64,000 bases of DNA from Burhinus oedicnemus (GCA_008921705.1 VFFE01007836.1:1502535-1566534); one strand, 5' to 3'; shown: positions 35,541 to 48,559, counted from the stretch's first letter. Notes: generated by a model not told the origin, from the sequence alone. Program-made: numbers and translations.

Positions 35541-38500
35541 ATTTTCTGGGGTGCTAAGCACCCTTTGTGCTTGGTGACTCAGAGGCAGCTGTGCTTGCTC
35601 TGCAACTCACAAATTTGAGTCCTTACTGCAGGTAGGCGCAATTGGAAATACTGGCTCTTTTCCCAGAATGAATCAGGTTTAGCACTATGCAGAAGAGGAG
35701 AGCTTGTCTTACCCACCCTTTGTCCTCATGCTCACAGGCTACTTACATTTAGCTGATAATTCTGGTACAGAATAACTAATTTAGATGCAAGAGCCCAGTC
35801 TTCATGCTTCAGTCACTCTAAAAGCCTCCCTAGCAAGCAGCATTGTAGCTCTTTTATGGTGAGGAGAGCCCTAAAACTATTTAAAGCTGTGAGCATATAT
35901 GAAGTGTCTTTCTTGAGAACCAGGTTTCATAATGCTGGCTAAGTGCTGCTCAGTTGTATTTGGTGAAGCAGTATCAGTAGCACTTGACAGCTGATTACTT
36001 ATAGAAACTAAAAGAAAAATCTCATGTCTTTCTCTCTCTTTGATGTTAGTAAAAATGTTTTAATGCAACTCCACTAAACCAGAGAAATGAGGAAAGTCCT
36101 GCTGCAGAGAGGCTTCTATACTGACTGGTGGATTTAGGACTATATTGTTGAGAGAGTGAATAACAACAGTTCTAGCTCCTGGCTTGTGTTCTCTCTCTGC
36201 TACTGTCACAGGCACTATTGTCACCAGTCCAACATTTTTATCACAAAACACTAGAACAGCAAAACTAATAAGCTAAAATTAGAGGATGCCACCCACCCCC
36301 AAGAAATTCAAGCACTATACACTGGCCATTTCAAAGTGAGGCATCATTAGTTTCTTGTAGCCAGTTACTTTATCTCCCATTTTAGAACAAAGTTTAGGGA
36401 CATCATAAACACCCCAAGCTCATCTTAATTATGTTTATAAAGTGAACTGGGATGCTTGTATGGAGACTGCTTAGTTTGTGGAATAGCTGTCTCCCTAAAA
36501 ATAATGAATTTCTGTGGTCAGCATATACTGTTGACTTCACAGCTTTTATAGATTTCCCATGCTCTAAAGATTAAATCTTTCCAGCTACTAGACAAATCAG
36601 TCATTCATTTAATGGATTGCTTATCTTGATAATGACTATTCCTATTTCATGAATATAAAAAAAAATTAATCTGATAATTGGCTCTATTTACTGGCATTTT
36701 TCAAGTGAAGTTTAATATATCTTCTATACATATTGATTTCAAATGGTGCAGATGTATTGACTGAAATTAAAGTTCTCTGTCCTCTGTAGAGGAGGACTTT
36801 TCCGACTAGAAATAATAATAGTGAATCTAAGCAAAATCTACTCTTTTAAATGAAACTGCCATTACATGGTTTCAGACAAATGTACTTGCAACTTCACTTA
36901 CCGCAGGATGGTATTTGTAGACAGACTGTCTGAAAAGAGACAAAAAACTTTCTCCTGTGAGGGTAATATCAGGACAATTTTGTTCATCTTCCTGTAAATG
37001 CAGGGAAGTTAGCTATTAATGGACTTAATTATAAAAGGCACTGATGGTTTGTATTTAGCATTATGCAGCAGCAGTAAGAACATTGTATTTCGAACATCCA
37101 GAAGCAGTTTAGAGTCGGGGTGGTACCATAACAGAACGATGAACCAAAACTCAGTTTCTTTTTCATGGTAAAATAAAACTGTGTAACATAAATGTATCTT
37201 GGACACCTTGTCAATATTTATCACAGTGTCTATTGAGAAATGCATTACCAATTTTTGCTAAATGATTAAGCATGACACATCTAGCTTAGCTGGATCTAGT
37301 TCTGTTGCCTGCTATGGGAGTGTAGTCTGATTGTGGTTTGTGAGTTGGCTAGAGTAAATCAGAATTACCTGTATGTGTGTGATCTTAGGCTGTGTTTAAA
37401 CTTGCATGAGAATGAAATGTAATTGCCTCTGTTGGACCATCCACATTGAGGGTGCTCTTCTTCTTCCTTTGGCAATTAGTGAACATGGTTTTGTGCGAAG
37501 CCTGAGCTATAGGGTATGGCCACACGAGCTTGCTAACCCACTCTGCGCCATGCCTCTGCCCAGGCACAGCTTTCCAGAGAAGACAGCTGCTAGTGGCATT
37601 GCTGCCTATCTGAATCCAGCCATTCCCTCCTCCTGTTAAAGGTGAGAGGGGACCCTCTGGTCTCAGCTGGAAAGTGATAGTTTTGGGGCTGCCTTTTGGA
37701 GGGGTTAAAACTAGCTGCTTCAGCGTGCCTCCTCTCTTTACTCCTGGCAGGTATTCTTACCAGCTGCAAATGGCTGTTATTAGTTGTCGCCTTCCAGGAG
37801 CAGGGAGGAGATGCATGCCAGCAGGTAGTTCTGGTCTCAGCAGAGACTTATGTGGCTGTTAGTATCTGAGAGGCATTAGGAAATAGCTCCATAAGCTGCC
37901 TTTAAGCTTTGATTTGGCTTTCATTGAAACAGTGTTAGAGAACCTGATCAGTGGGCTATTTCATCTCTGCTTTGATACAGATTGAAAGGCTACCATAATA
38001 TATAGCGTATAATTTTTACCAATAAAGTGTTGGTGAGGGTTAAAATAAAGACGACATCTTTGACTGTCTCTGATTTTGTTTAGCATTCTGTTTAGATACA
38101 GGGTCATTACTGAAAGCCTGTTGTCATTAAAGAACAGACTCCATTTACTACCTGAATATTAACTCTAACTTGAATTTGATCTAGCATGAAACCTTGATGT
38201 TGAATGTTCTAATAATTATTTGAGTTGGTTAACTGAAAGGGAGTAAACATAGCAGCTATAGTTAGCAGAATTTGGCAGCTCATAAAATAATAATCTTTTT
38301 TTCTGGTACATTAGTTCCTGTAATAATTGAATAATCTAATCTGATTCTGCAGCCTTTGATAATAACATTTATTTTTAATAATGATTTTTATAAAGTTTGC
38401 CATGTTGTGTATCTTGAGTAAAAATAATTAATTTAAAAGAGTTAACTCAGGTATGGTTAGCTTATTGTGAATATGTAGTCTTATTTGAAGCAAAGATCTC

Positions 38501-41092
38501 TATTGTGAACTGAATCACAGTAACACTTCTGCAAGTCTTGTGCTCTTCTGGAGGTGTTTGATTCAAACGCTGACCTAAGCTGACCTGGCGTGCTTCGTGT
38601 GACCTGATGGGATCATAGTTGGAGACGGTATGGCTGCGGGCATATTGAACATTATTATTTCACTATCAGAGCACTTCAGTTAATATTTTGTCCACCAGTT
38701 TATAAATTAAGCATTTATCATGGAGAAGATGTTGTGCTTCCAAAGATTATGGGGCTCAGCTTTGCCCTACCTCAGGCAAGAATCCTATTTGTTGCAGTGT
38801 AGTTTTACCAATGGACCATGAATGTGGAGTTTTGTTTTATGTCTGATGACATAAACTAACTGTTTGAACCATAGATCACACAATAGGTGCTGGCCACTTT
38901 CCTTTGTTCGATGCCACCACTTGTATGATAGATATCATAGATACAGAATTTTTTCTATGTTTTTAAAAAACTGATGACCTGATTTTTTTTGTCATACGAC
39001 AGTCCCTCACATGGTGGTGTTGGTATATGCAACAGTTTCCCTTAAAGCATGTCAATATTTACCCTGCTATCGAAGGTGGTGTTACTATTTTTTATTTTAA
39101 TGGGGCATAAATCTTTCCCAGAATCTGAGGAATGGAAGACTTCATATAACCTTGCCTTCCTTCATTCTTGGAGGCAGACAAGATGTGAGATCAGAAGTCA
39201 GTTGGTATTGAACTAATAGAAAAGGAGCCTTGGTATAGTGGTTAAAGAAACATTGATTTTTTTTAATGCTAGAAATATTTGTGTATAGGATGGATTTCCA
39301 CATTTACCCTTTACCATTGCATTGACAAAAAAATAAATATCCACACCTGTTTGTTTTTCATCAGGCAGAGTTGTGTAGTACACACAAATATTTGCCACCT
39401 TGTTTGACCTTGTCCTAAGATATTTACATGTTGGAACCCATTTAAATTGTCTTGTTGTGTTGGACTTTGAAGTATTTGACAGTGAAAGAGATGTTGTTGA
39501 CATACCAAATACCAAATATTACTTTTAGTTTTAACTGCTTATCATAGTGTATATGCTGCATGGAAATGAGAAACATTTCAACAAGTTGACTTCATCTCCT
39601 GCTCTTTTCAAGGCAGACGTGTATTTATTTAAGGGAATGAATAAATGGCCAAGATTCAAAATATTGAGCCTACTATACCTGAGCAAAATAATAACAAACC
39701 CTTTCTTAGGTATATTTGAAAGACATTGGGGTTTGTGCCTTAATGCTCCTTGCCTTAAGAAAAAAAACAACCAAAACCCAGAAAACTGCAAAACCCAACT
39801 GACGTGTATGTCAATCAAGGCATGGCCATTCTGAAAGATGAGGGTACGTTGGTACAGCTGGTCCTAGCCCCTACCAGCCATGGCAAGTATCAGAAATACA
39901 GGGGTAGAATTTCATAATGGACCTCTTATCTTAGGGTAAATGAAAGAGTAGCATTTCCTTTTTCTGCTTTTTATAAGGTAACGGGACCACATATGCTGCC
40001 TCTCTGTCTCACCTAGAAGTCCCCTCTGTTTCTCCTGAGACGGAAAACAAACACCCATTTAAAACTCCCATTAAGAATGAGTCTCATGGGTTCACTTCCC
40101 TCACTGTGGCTGCTTGTTTCTTTCAAGTGGACCCAGCTGCCTTTCTGGGTCTTAAGAGGCCCACATGCCCCATTTTGACTCCCATATGGTATGATATTAA
40201 AATAAACCAGAATGAATTGATCTAAAACAGTAAGTTGAAATTCGAAGGTAAAGGCACAACATAAAACAAGCCAGCTGAATGTAAAGGTCCCAGATGAAAA
40301 CTGGGGAAGCAGGGGGAGAGGTTAAGCTGAAAGACAGTAGTAATTGCAATAATAAACATCCCAGAGGAAGTGCAACCCAAGTGAGCTTTGCTATAATCCT
40401 CGTGAACTCACAGCCAAGCCATCAGTCATTGCTTACCTGAATTACAGTGTCTGCTAGGGACCCTAAACAAGGCTGGGGCTCCGCTGTGCTGGTCAGGGAG
40501 CATGCATATAGTTAGAGGCAGTTCCTGTCTTCAACAGGTTGTTTTCTAAATGGACCAATCTAAATCTAAATCAGCCTATTTTTGCTAAAAGAGAATGATG
40601 CATGGAATCCTTAAATGTGTGGGGTTCCCATCATTAAGGTTTTGCTTTCTTTAATCTTTGTGGTAGCTCTTTCTGTTTGATACACATCTTCTGATAAAAT
40701 GATGGAGAGAAGTGCTGAAGATCCACATGTTTAAATATTGTGGATCCTAGACCTTCACTGATTACAATAGTAATAAAAAAGTATCTTTTGGGGTCACTTG
40801 CCTCACTTTATAAAGCATATGCATGTTTTTGTATTTCTTTCAGATTATTTTCTAATAAGCACTCTTTAAGTGCTTGAAGTTGATTGTTGATTGCTGTTTT
40901 GGTGCATGTTCTCTCAGTGCTTTAGTTTAGTGCTTGAAGTTTTGCGTTTCAACATCTAAAAAGTCTTTACCAGAAATTAAACTAAAAGTTAATATTGAAC
41001 AAGAGTAAAGAATCATGTTTGCCTTGTGATGTTTTTCATGGAGGGAATGTTATATTTCAGGCATAAATGCATATCTTTTTTTCTTAGCTGGC
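35541..41092. other. Non-coding unique sequence
   Basis: No gene is visible. Several short open frames overlap on opposite strands (for example 37009-37251, 39213-39515 and 39531-39834) without any recognisable motif. Confidence 0.5.
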
Positions 41093-41165
41093 TCAGTGCT
41101 TTAGTCTCCTGTCTTTAAAATGAGGATAATTTACTTCTTTTTCTTTGCTACCTATTTCAAGTGTA
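41093..41165 (+). repeat. Candidate MIR relic (plus orientation)
   Basis: GGCTCAGTGCTTTAGTCTCC followed by TGTCTTTAAAATGAGGATAAT and CTACCTATTTCAAGTGTATG follows the MIR order CCTCAGTTTCCTC, CTGTAAAATGGGGATAAT, CTACCTC. Old and degenerate. Confidence 0.45.
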
Positions 41166-42964
41166 TGCTCTGTGGGACAGAAGTGCTCCTCCATGCTGAG
41201 CAGAAACACCACCAGCAGCGTTGAGTCCTACTGTGCAGAACCTGTTAGAATGTCACGGGATAGGGATTTCTGAGCAGAATCAAGCTGTTTGATGTTCATA
41301 TTCTGTTTAGAGGTTCTGCATGATGGTTCGTATGGGGATACAGGAAGTATAAATAACAGTTGCTTGAGCATCTGTTTTAATTTCCCCTTTTCCTCTGTCT
41401 TTGGGCGAGAAATTTCTTAAAATAGAGGCTGGAGGCAGTGGGAAAGGGATGTGAAGATGAAAGGGACTGTGAGAATGGGGAAAGCAATTAAGAGTTCTGT
41501 GAGCTAGGGATAAGGCTTAAAGCAGTTCAGGGACTGGGAAAGGTGAAGAGGTAGGAATAGGTTTAATTTAGATTATAGGACTTCCAGGTAGGATAAAGAT
41601 TCAAGACAAACCCTTGAGGCTTACTAGCATTTCAGGAAGGGAGTGTTAGCAGCTACCCAAACTGAATATAGATGCTCTTCTAAAGAAGAACAGTCCATTA
41701 GCAAAGGAGGTGTGAAGTCAGTAATGGAACCACAAAGGTCAGGTGCAGTGCAAACCATCCGGCTTCAAAGGATCTCTGTGTGATCAGTGTTGGGGTAAGA
41801 GCATGAATAAACCAACAAAAGAGCTGCATACTGTGATGGCACTGTCCTTTACACGGTTCCCACAGGACACCTCAAAGGCCACGCATCCTTGCTTAGGGGA
41901 AGCTAGTAAGGCTATTATAGGAGCTCTTTGGAGCGAGCTCAGTAGCAATGTGTGAGAACAAGAAACTGTTAAATAGCTCATTAAGAGCTTTCTTACACTG
42001 TGTTGGAATTGAAAGCCAACACTTTCCGGCCTTGCCTGGGTGTCGCTGAATTTATCCAATATGATGTTGACTTTTCTCTTTCACTTGCCTTCCTTCTTCA
42101 CTAAATGTCACTGGTAGTGAATTAGTAGAAATATTGATGCCTAGGAAATAAGAATTGCTTATTTGCTTTGCCAAAACCTGTAACTTTCAGTGCAGATTCA
42201 AAATAATATTGTTTTGTTCAGATATGTCAGAGGAACGCCACAAGTCCATTTTGAAAGTTAATCCAAGAGACTCACTGCTTTGATAGTTGCTTTCCACACA
42301 TTATTTATGACTGAGGTAGCCATATACCAGTGCACCTCTCCTGAATATGTGCGTTGACTTTAGACCCCAAAATATAATTGATGTGCTGCAACCACCCAGA
42401 TCGTAATGTGAAGTTACTTTTCTCATATTCTTTCTTACTAACAAGAGAAAGAATTTCTATAACAATTAAATAAAAGTGGTCAATGTGGTCAATGTTTTGT
42501 AGTTATTAAGAGAAATGTCTTTTGAGCTTAGGAAGTACAGTATCATGCTTAAATTTAAAACTCTTTTTGCAGCAGCTTAGCTTGAGAACCAAAAAACCCC
42601 ACAAATCCCAGCTACTATTTCTGAAAAGACACAAATGTCCTCCCTCTCTGGTAATGATTAGTCTGTGTGTGTGGTACTTTCTGCTTCTCAATTCAAGACA
42701 AAACCCAACCAACCAAACGTTAGTTGCCTATTTACACATGCAAAATAAAGATATCAGATGTACGTAGGCTCATACATGCAAGTAATCATTTTGTGTAGGT
42801 TGCTTGTGAGCATTTTTTAATGGGGCACCTATGCTGACCTGTCTAGTAAACTGAACAGAATTAGCAAACGCTCTGTGGGAAATAGAAATCATGTACTTCT
42901 ACTCTGTCACAATTGATCAAAACATCTGGGTACAAATTTAAAATAATAAATTGACAATATTACC
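41166..42964. other. Non-coding unique sequence
   Basis: No gene or clear repeat is visible. Confidence 0.5.
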
Positions 42965-43565
42965 CAGTTGAATTCTTTGTTGTTGAATTTGATCTAGGGA
43001 AGGCAAACAGCCTGTTAATGAAATTTGCAGATGATACTAAATTAGGGATAGTTGGAAGCAGCACTCAGAGTGGAAGAATAATATAAACCACCTTAATGAA
43101 AGGAGAATTATGGGGGAAAAAAATAAAATAAGATTTACCTGGGGAAGGGGAAGGAGAACAAGCTATGACAAGAAAGAGGTATGGGAGGAAAACAATGTGG
43201 GACAAAGATGGGAAGGCAAAACCCTAATACCCAGGGAAAAAATGGCTTTTCAATGGCATATTAGCCAAGAAAAAAGACAAAAGATATATGACAGCAAAAG
43301 TGGTAGAAATACAAGTAATGGGGTTTAACACCTATAAAAATGTTAGCATAGCATCTAAGAATTCCTTCCTGTAACTTGAATCTCTGTGATACCAGAAGAG
43401 CTTACTGAAGGAGAGAGAGAAGCTCCATTGCTGGAGATTGAAGTAAATTGAAGAAGGGACCAGAAGACTGCAGGGAGCAATCTTTCATTGGCAAAGGAAC
43501 ACGGTGTAGATGACCTAATAGGTCTTTGTCATCTCCAACCTTGGTTGTATATTACATGATTCATA
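42965..43565 (+). mobile_element. Old degenerate CR1 LINE
   Basis: CTGTTAATGAAATTTGCAGA then TGATACTAAATTAGG (43011-43045) encodes KFADDTKLG, the reverse transcriptase catalytic motif of CR1. The far end has GCTGGAGATT, GTAGATGACCTAATAGGTCT and CATCTCCAACCT before TGATTCAT, the CR1 3' UTR pattern. The middle is heavily diverged and purine-rich, and much of the domain is missing or unrecognisable. It is clearly older than the copies at 4.2, 28.5, 46 and 54 kb. Confidence 0.75.
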
Positions 43566-44064
43566 GCAGTCTGGAAAGGAGACATTTATTTGTCATACAA
43601 AAATGACAAAAAATGAGAAGTTTATTACTGGAAGTCTATAATACCTCCTTTGAGAGAGCACACACAAGTGCGTTCTGCTGTGCTGACATCATATTTATTG
43701 GCAAAAAGGGTAGATGCTCCTTCCTCTCTGCATCCTGCCATCTCCTCACATATATTAATTTCTTCTTTACAGTTGTAGTAAAGACCTTGGCCCCGTATGT
43801 TGAAAAGTGCATGCCAAGTTTAAATCAGCCAATATCAGGCAGGATTTAGGGAGAACTGCCATTCCTTCATCAACATCTGGAGGCTACTGAATTTGAAATC
43901 TTACATACAATGCAACTCTTGTTGAGTGTAGCCAGCCAGCCTTTGCGTGTGACACGTTACCATGTTGTATCTTGAAGACAACTCTCAGCAAGGTCCCAAA
44001 GAGAGCGACATCTTTGCCATCTGCTGCTATAGAAGTTCAAATGGGACATATAGAAAGAGACACT
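43566..44064. other. Non-coding unique sequence
   Basis: No gene or repeat recognised. Confidence 0.5.
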
Positions 44065-44092
44065 ACCCCCCTTCCCCTTTTTTCCCCCCCTG
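44065..44092 (+). repeat. Pyrimidine tract with acceptor-like end
   Basis: About 28 pyrimidines (C and T runs) end in TGTAG, giving a strong match to a plus-strand splice acceptor. No convincing exon follows. Confidence 0.7.
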
Positions 44093-44548
44093 TAGAGTAT
44101 TACAGAATTTGATCAAGAGGGGAAGGACTCTCCCCAGTATTTGTACAGTCATGACCAAATGAAATGTAGAAGTCATGCTAGCTGTAGTTTAAATGTCTGG
44201 GGAACTGTCTGTATAACAGAGAGAATGCAATAGTACCAAGAAGGAAAATTTAGCAGCGTAAAAATATTAGAAGTACGAATTAATTATTTAGATAGCTGTT
44301 TAGACGTTCATTGCCTTTTATTTCAATTTTTAATTATTAGCCTTTGTACTTAATAAAAAAGGTAAAAAATTCATCTGCAGAACCGTTGGACCCTATAAAT
44401 ATCATGTAAGTTGGAGGAATGGATAATTACCATGTTTCAATCAAACAATAAAATTTATATAAAGTCGCTACAACATAACACCCGATACAATAATATTTGA
44501 AAAATATTTACTCTGTGTTTGAAAACCACTATGCAGAGCTTATGAATA

Positions 44549-44588
44549 CTTTGATTTAGTCTCTTCTGCTTTGATTTAGTGTCTTCTC
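44549..44588. repeat. 20-bp tandem duplication
   Basis: CTTTGATTTAGTCTCTTCTG is followed directly by CTTTGATTTAGTGTCTTCTC, two copies with two differences. A recent local duplication. Confidence 0.9.
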
Positions 44589-45279
44589 AATCAGAATTTG
44601 TAAAAATAATGTCAAATTACTCATATTCGATTTCCTTCAGAGGAATTTAGAAAGTCAGTCTGTCTTTAGATTGGGTGCAGAAAGAAATAATATGTTTTTC
44701 CTCACCTGCAGCAGAAAATAAGTGCAGTATGACTGTTAGTAAGCTTGCATAAGCACATTAGTTATACCATCATGAATTTTGCCAGTTTTTACTGTGCATG
44801 AGTAACATGCATACTTGTGTTGCATAGATCTATTTGAACCAATTTGATAAGTTCTGTAGTTTCCTGTGGAGCAGGAGGACAGATTATACAGCCTTAAAAG
44901 CTCACAACTTTTCACTTGTTTTTCTGCTTCTATTCCTGAATGAACTGAGTCATAAGTAGTGGAGTGATCCACATACTCTGTCCAATACAGGACTTCATTC
45001 TGTGATTAGTCCTCAAAATCAGTATATGCTATGCTTACATTTGATATTAATGTTACTTTACATCCTTTTCATTATACTTTTAATGGCTTCTAGTAAGCAC
45101 TATAACTGGTATGTTTTTCTGACAAAACATTTTTTCATAGCTGACACTACGAATTTATTCTTTCTGTTGTGTTAAGAAATGCGCAGATGTATCTTTAATC
45201 GTGAGATCCTTGACTACTCAGCCTCCAACTGTTTGCTTTTTGATATTAGCAGTACTGGTGTAGAAAGACAGATGTTGGC

Positions 45280-45297
45280 CATGGTTTTAAAACCATG
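45280..45297. repeat. Perfect 18-bp palindrome
   Basis: CATGGTTTTAAAACCATG equals its own reverse complement over 18 bases. No known site is recognised. Confidence 0.9.
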
Positions 45298-45348
45298 TCT
45301 ACTCATCAGCTAGGCTGTCTTTGGCCATGTTTCCAAATGCTTTTCAGT

Positions 45349-45379
45349 ACCATTGAAACTAATGTACACCAGCTGAATT
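45349..45379 (+). repeat. Candidate fragment of sauropsid palindromic repeat
   Basis: CATTGAAACTAATGTACACC then AGCTGAATTTT resembles the right half of an old repeat (ATTGAAGTCAATGG, ATTTACACCAGCTGAGGATCTGGCC) also suggested at 48283-48369. Confidence 0.33.
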
Positions 45380-45743
45380 TTTAATTTCGTGGCATCTTTT
45401 AATGGCATAGGCCTGGCAACAGTCTTATGTGTTGAATCTTATGGAGGGCATAAAAGGACTTTAGCTGACTTCAAGATGGTCCAAATGGAATTGGGCCCAA
45501 GGGTGACTCTTGCATCAGCTGAGGTCAAACCTCAGCCTCTGTGAGGAGAGTCAATTTTGCTAATGAGGTCCTTACTTTTATAGGTGCTTTATACATACAA
45601 ATGAAAGCTCGTTTCTTAAAAATTGTCACACTTAGCAGAGGGAAAAACATCTGTTACCTAAAAATATGTAAAGAAGAAAGGTGCTTGAAACATTTCCATT
45701 GAGTGGCTTTAATGAGCAATTATATGCAATTTGTTTGGAATAT

Positions 45744-46548
45744 AGAATCATAGATTTGTTTAGGTTGGAAAAGACCTTTAAGATAATCTAGTCCAACTAT
45801 TGACCCTAGTCTACCAGGTCTGCCACTAAACCATGTCTCTAAGCACCACATCTACACGACTTTTCAACACATCTAGGGATGGTGACTCAACCACCTCCCT
45901 GGGCAGCCTGTTCCAATGTTTGATGACTCTTTCAGTGAAAACTTTTTTCCTGATGTCCAGCCTAAACGTCCCCTGGCGCAACTTGAACCCGTTTCCTCTT
46001 ATCCTATCTCTTGTTACTTGGGAGAAGAGACCAGCGCCCATCTCACTACAACCTCCTTTCAGGTAGTTGTAGAGAGCAATAAGGTCTCCCCTCAGCCTCC
46101 TCTTCTCCAGACTAAACAATCCTAATTCCTTCAGCTGCTCCTCATAAGGCATGTTCTCCAGACCCCTCACCAGCTTTGTTGCCCTTCTCTGGACACGCTC
46201 CATCACCTCAATGTCCCTCCTATACTGTGGTGCCCAAAACTGAACACAGTACTCAAGCTGGGGCCTCACCAGCGCTGAGTACAGGGGCACGATCACTTCC
46301 CTACTCCTGCTGGCCACACCATTCTTGATACAGGCCAAGGTGCCATTGGCCTTCTTGGCTACCTGGGCACACTGCTGGCTCATGTTCAGCCGGCTGTCCA
46401 CCAGGACCCCCAGATCCTTTTCTGCCGGGCAGCTTTCCATCCACTCCTCCCCAAGCCTGTAGCGTTGCCTGGGGTTGTTGTGATGGAAGTGCAGGACCCG
46501 GCACTTGGCCTTGTTAAACCTCATGCAGCTGGCTTCAGCAAGATATGT
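45744..46548 (-). mobile_element. CR1 LINE, 5'-truncated, minus orientation
   Basis: On the minus strand this holds the C-terminal part of CR1 ORF2, its short 3' UTR (GTTGGACTAGATTATCTTAA, then a TTTTCCAACCT motif) and a tail ending in CTATGATTCTAT. It is about 800 bp long. Homology starts abruptly just downstream of where the catalytic motif should be, so it is 5'-truncated and cannot move. No target-site duplication is evident, which is normal for CR1. Confidence 0.96.
45826..46548 (-). pseudogene. CR1 ORF2 C-terminal fragment (reverse transcriptase thumb and tail)
   Basis: The open frame runs up to 46563 and continues for 245 codons without a stop. It contains [63 protein letters not shown] and the terminal [18 protein letters not shown], all CR1 ORF2 signatures. 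The first 5-7 codons come from flanking DNA. The FADD catalytic motif, the upstream reverse transcriptase and the endonuclease are missing. The unbroken frame suggests a fairly recent insertion compared with the other copies. Confidence 0.93.
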
Positions 46549-46961
46549 AATATGCTGTGCCATTACACAGCTCTCTTTGTATGGTCATATAACCACACGT
46601 TGTTCCCCACATACTAGTTTTGTCCTCAATTTGATAGGATACTTTAAAATGTTTTTTATATATTTTATATGTATTTGTTTAGGTATTTAATATATGTTTA
46701 CTATTTATTTACTTTTATTTTTTCATGGAATTATGTAAGATTCCTATTTGTTTCCCCTTCCCAGCACTATGTGTATTTCCCTTATATCACTGTGGTCTGT
46801 GTTTACTTCCTTCAGCAGCCACTGTTCCCATTAGGAGTACTAACTATGGAGCTGAAATTGTAAGTGGCATGAATTGATGCCAAATCCTTCTGATGCCTGT
46901 CTGTAGAAGGACGAAGGGTCATAATTTGTCCTGGTTTCTAGGCTTTTTGGGGTTGTTATTT
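46549..46961. other. Non-coding unique sequence
   Basis: T-rich on the plus strand. No gene recognised. Confidence 0.5.
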
Positions 46962-46992
46962 TATATGTGTGTATGTATATATGTGTGTGTGC
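46962..46992. repeat. TA/TG alternating low-complexity tract
   Basis: Alternating pyrimidine-purine sequence of mixed TATG and TG units, about 31 bases. Confidence 0.9.
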
Positions 46993-48282
46993 TCTGTGCT
47001 TCCAAAGTACAGTTTAAATTAAAAGAGAAACCTGGAGCAGTTTAATGTTTCCAATACAATTGTGTATATATATTTTTTAAGCAAACCTTGAAAGGTTCTG
47101 GCCATGCCTCTGCTGGGCTGGCTATTGCTGTTTTGATCCATCTTTCAGCCTCTTGCCTCACATGATGCTCCAGGCGTATGCCAAGTTAACAGTTGTATAA
47201 AATATGTCCTGCTATTTTACCCATCCTAGAGGGGCTGCAAACAGCTGTAAGGATCCTCCTGTGACCCAGGAATATGTGAATCAGATTTTTCCGATATGAG
47301 ATTGGAGACCCCTAATTATACTTATGACTTTTCCATAACCACTGGTATTTGTGGTATATAGCACTTTTTCAAAACAGCGGTCATTGTGATTTCAAAATAT
47401 GAATCTCATGTATACCCAGTAAATATCAGTGTGTAACAAAGTCTGTGATGAGTATGGGAGTGAAACATTTCAAGAGAAATCGATCATTTGAGAAGTCTGT
47501 AGAAATGTGTCCACCAACCTCACACAGCTTACTTATACTTAAAAGGCCTTGCAGTAGTGATAGGAATTTATGAATTAATGTGTTGAAACGTGTAAGTCCT
47601 CAGTTCAGGCCACCAGAGAAATACCTGCAAAATTGAGTATTACTTAATGTGGGCAAAGGTACTGTAATCTGGTACAGAGGGATCTGAACAATATTGCTTA
47701 TTTCAGTAAAGGTTTGAGTGCTCTGTACAGTCTAAATGGCATTGCAACTATGTGAGTTCCACCAAATCACTGAAAATTAGTATGGAAATGGAGAGATCTT
47801 CTGAAATTGCATTGTGTGTACCTTTATTTTAAAAAAATGTTTGCAACTTTTTTTTTTTGAATGTCTGTATTTAAATTGTTCTGTATCAACAGAATTGCTG
47901 CTTATTCTCTGTATTTGAAAGGTATTCAGATAGTTTTAGTTGTATTTATTGTTTGAATGATCTACTTCAATGGTGCTTGCTGCTTGCTTTGTAATTTGTT
48001 GCTGCAGGTGGCTCTGACTTTGAATTGCATTGGTCTTTTTATTTGAAGATAATCTTTTTGAGCAATCTGAAACAACACTCAGCCGTTCCAACTATGCCCC
48101 CTGTATTTAAAACAACAGATTCCTGAGCTGCTTTTTCTGTTCTTCAGTGTAAGACTCATCATATGTATTTCTTTATATTGTTCCTCTTATAGTTGCTCTG
48201 GTATTTTGTATATTGTCTACACATAGATGATCCATACAATTCTAGCTATGGTTTTAAGTTTATAATGCATTTATATTAAGAA
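46993..48282. other. Non-coding unique sequence
   Basis: No gene or clear repeat is visible. Confidence 0.5.
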
Positions 48283-48369
48283 GGCCAGAATCTCAGCTGG
48301 TGCAAGTTAGTATAGCTCTTCTGAAATCAATAGTGCTCTGCCAGTTTCTACCATTTGATGATCTGGCCA
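48283..48369. repeat. Ancient palindromic sauropsid repeat
   Basis: The segment starts GGCCAG (48283-48288) and ends CTGGCC (48363-48368), an exact inverted pair. Between them are CTCAGCTGGTGCAAGTTAGT and TAGCTC on the left and AGTGCTCTGCCAGTTTCTACC on the right, which pair imperfectly. This matches the pattern of an old palindromic repeat seen in turtles, crocodilians and birds (CAGCTGGTGTAAATTGGC, AATGGAGCT, GATCTGGCC). Family name not recalled. Confidence 0.5.
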
Positions 48370-48559
48370 TAATAATGTAATATTACTAAAGAGATAACAC
48401 AGTGAAAAGGAAGCATTATACTGATACAGCTGGGGCAGCTATTAGATTGGAGTACTGCTGAGCACGTATTGTCTAATATTCACCTAATGGCTAATATCCA
48501 TTTCGTGGGACCCAATTTTTAAATCTCTACTAAGCGGAGTTAATGAAGTTAATTTTCCA

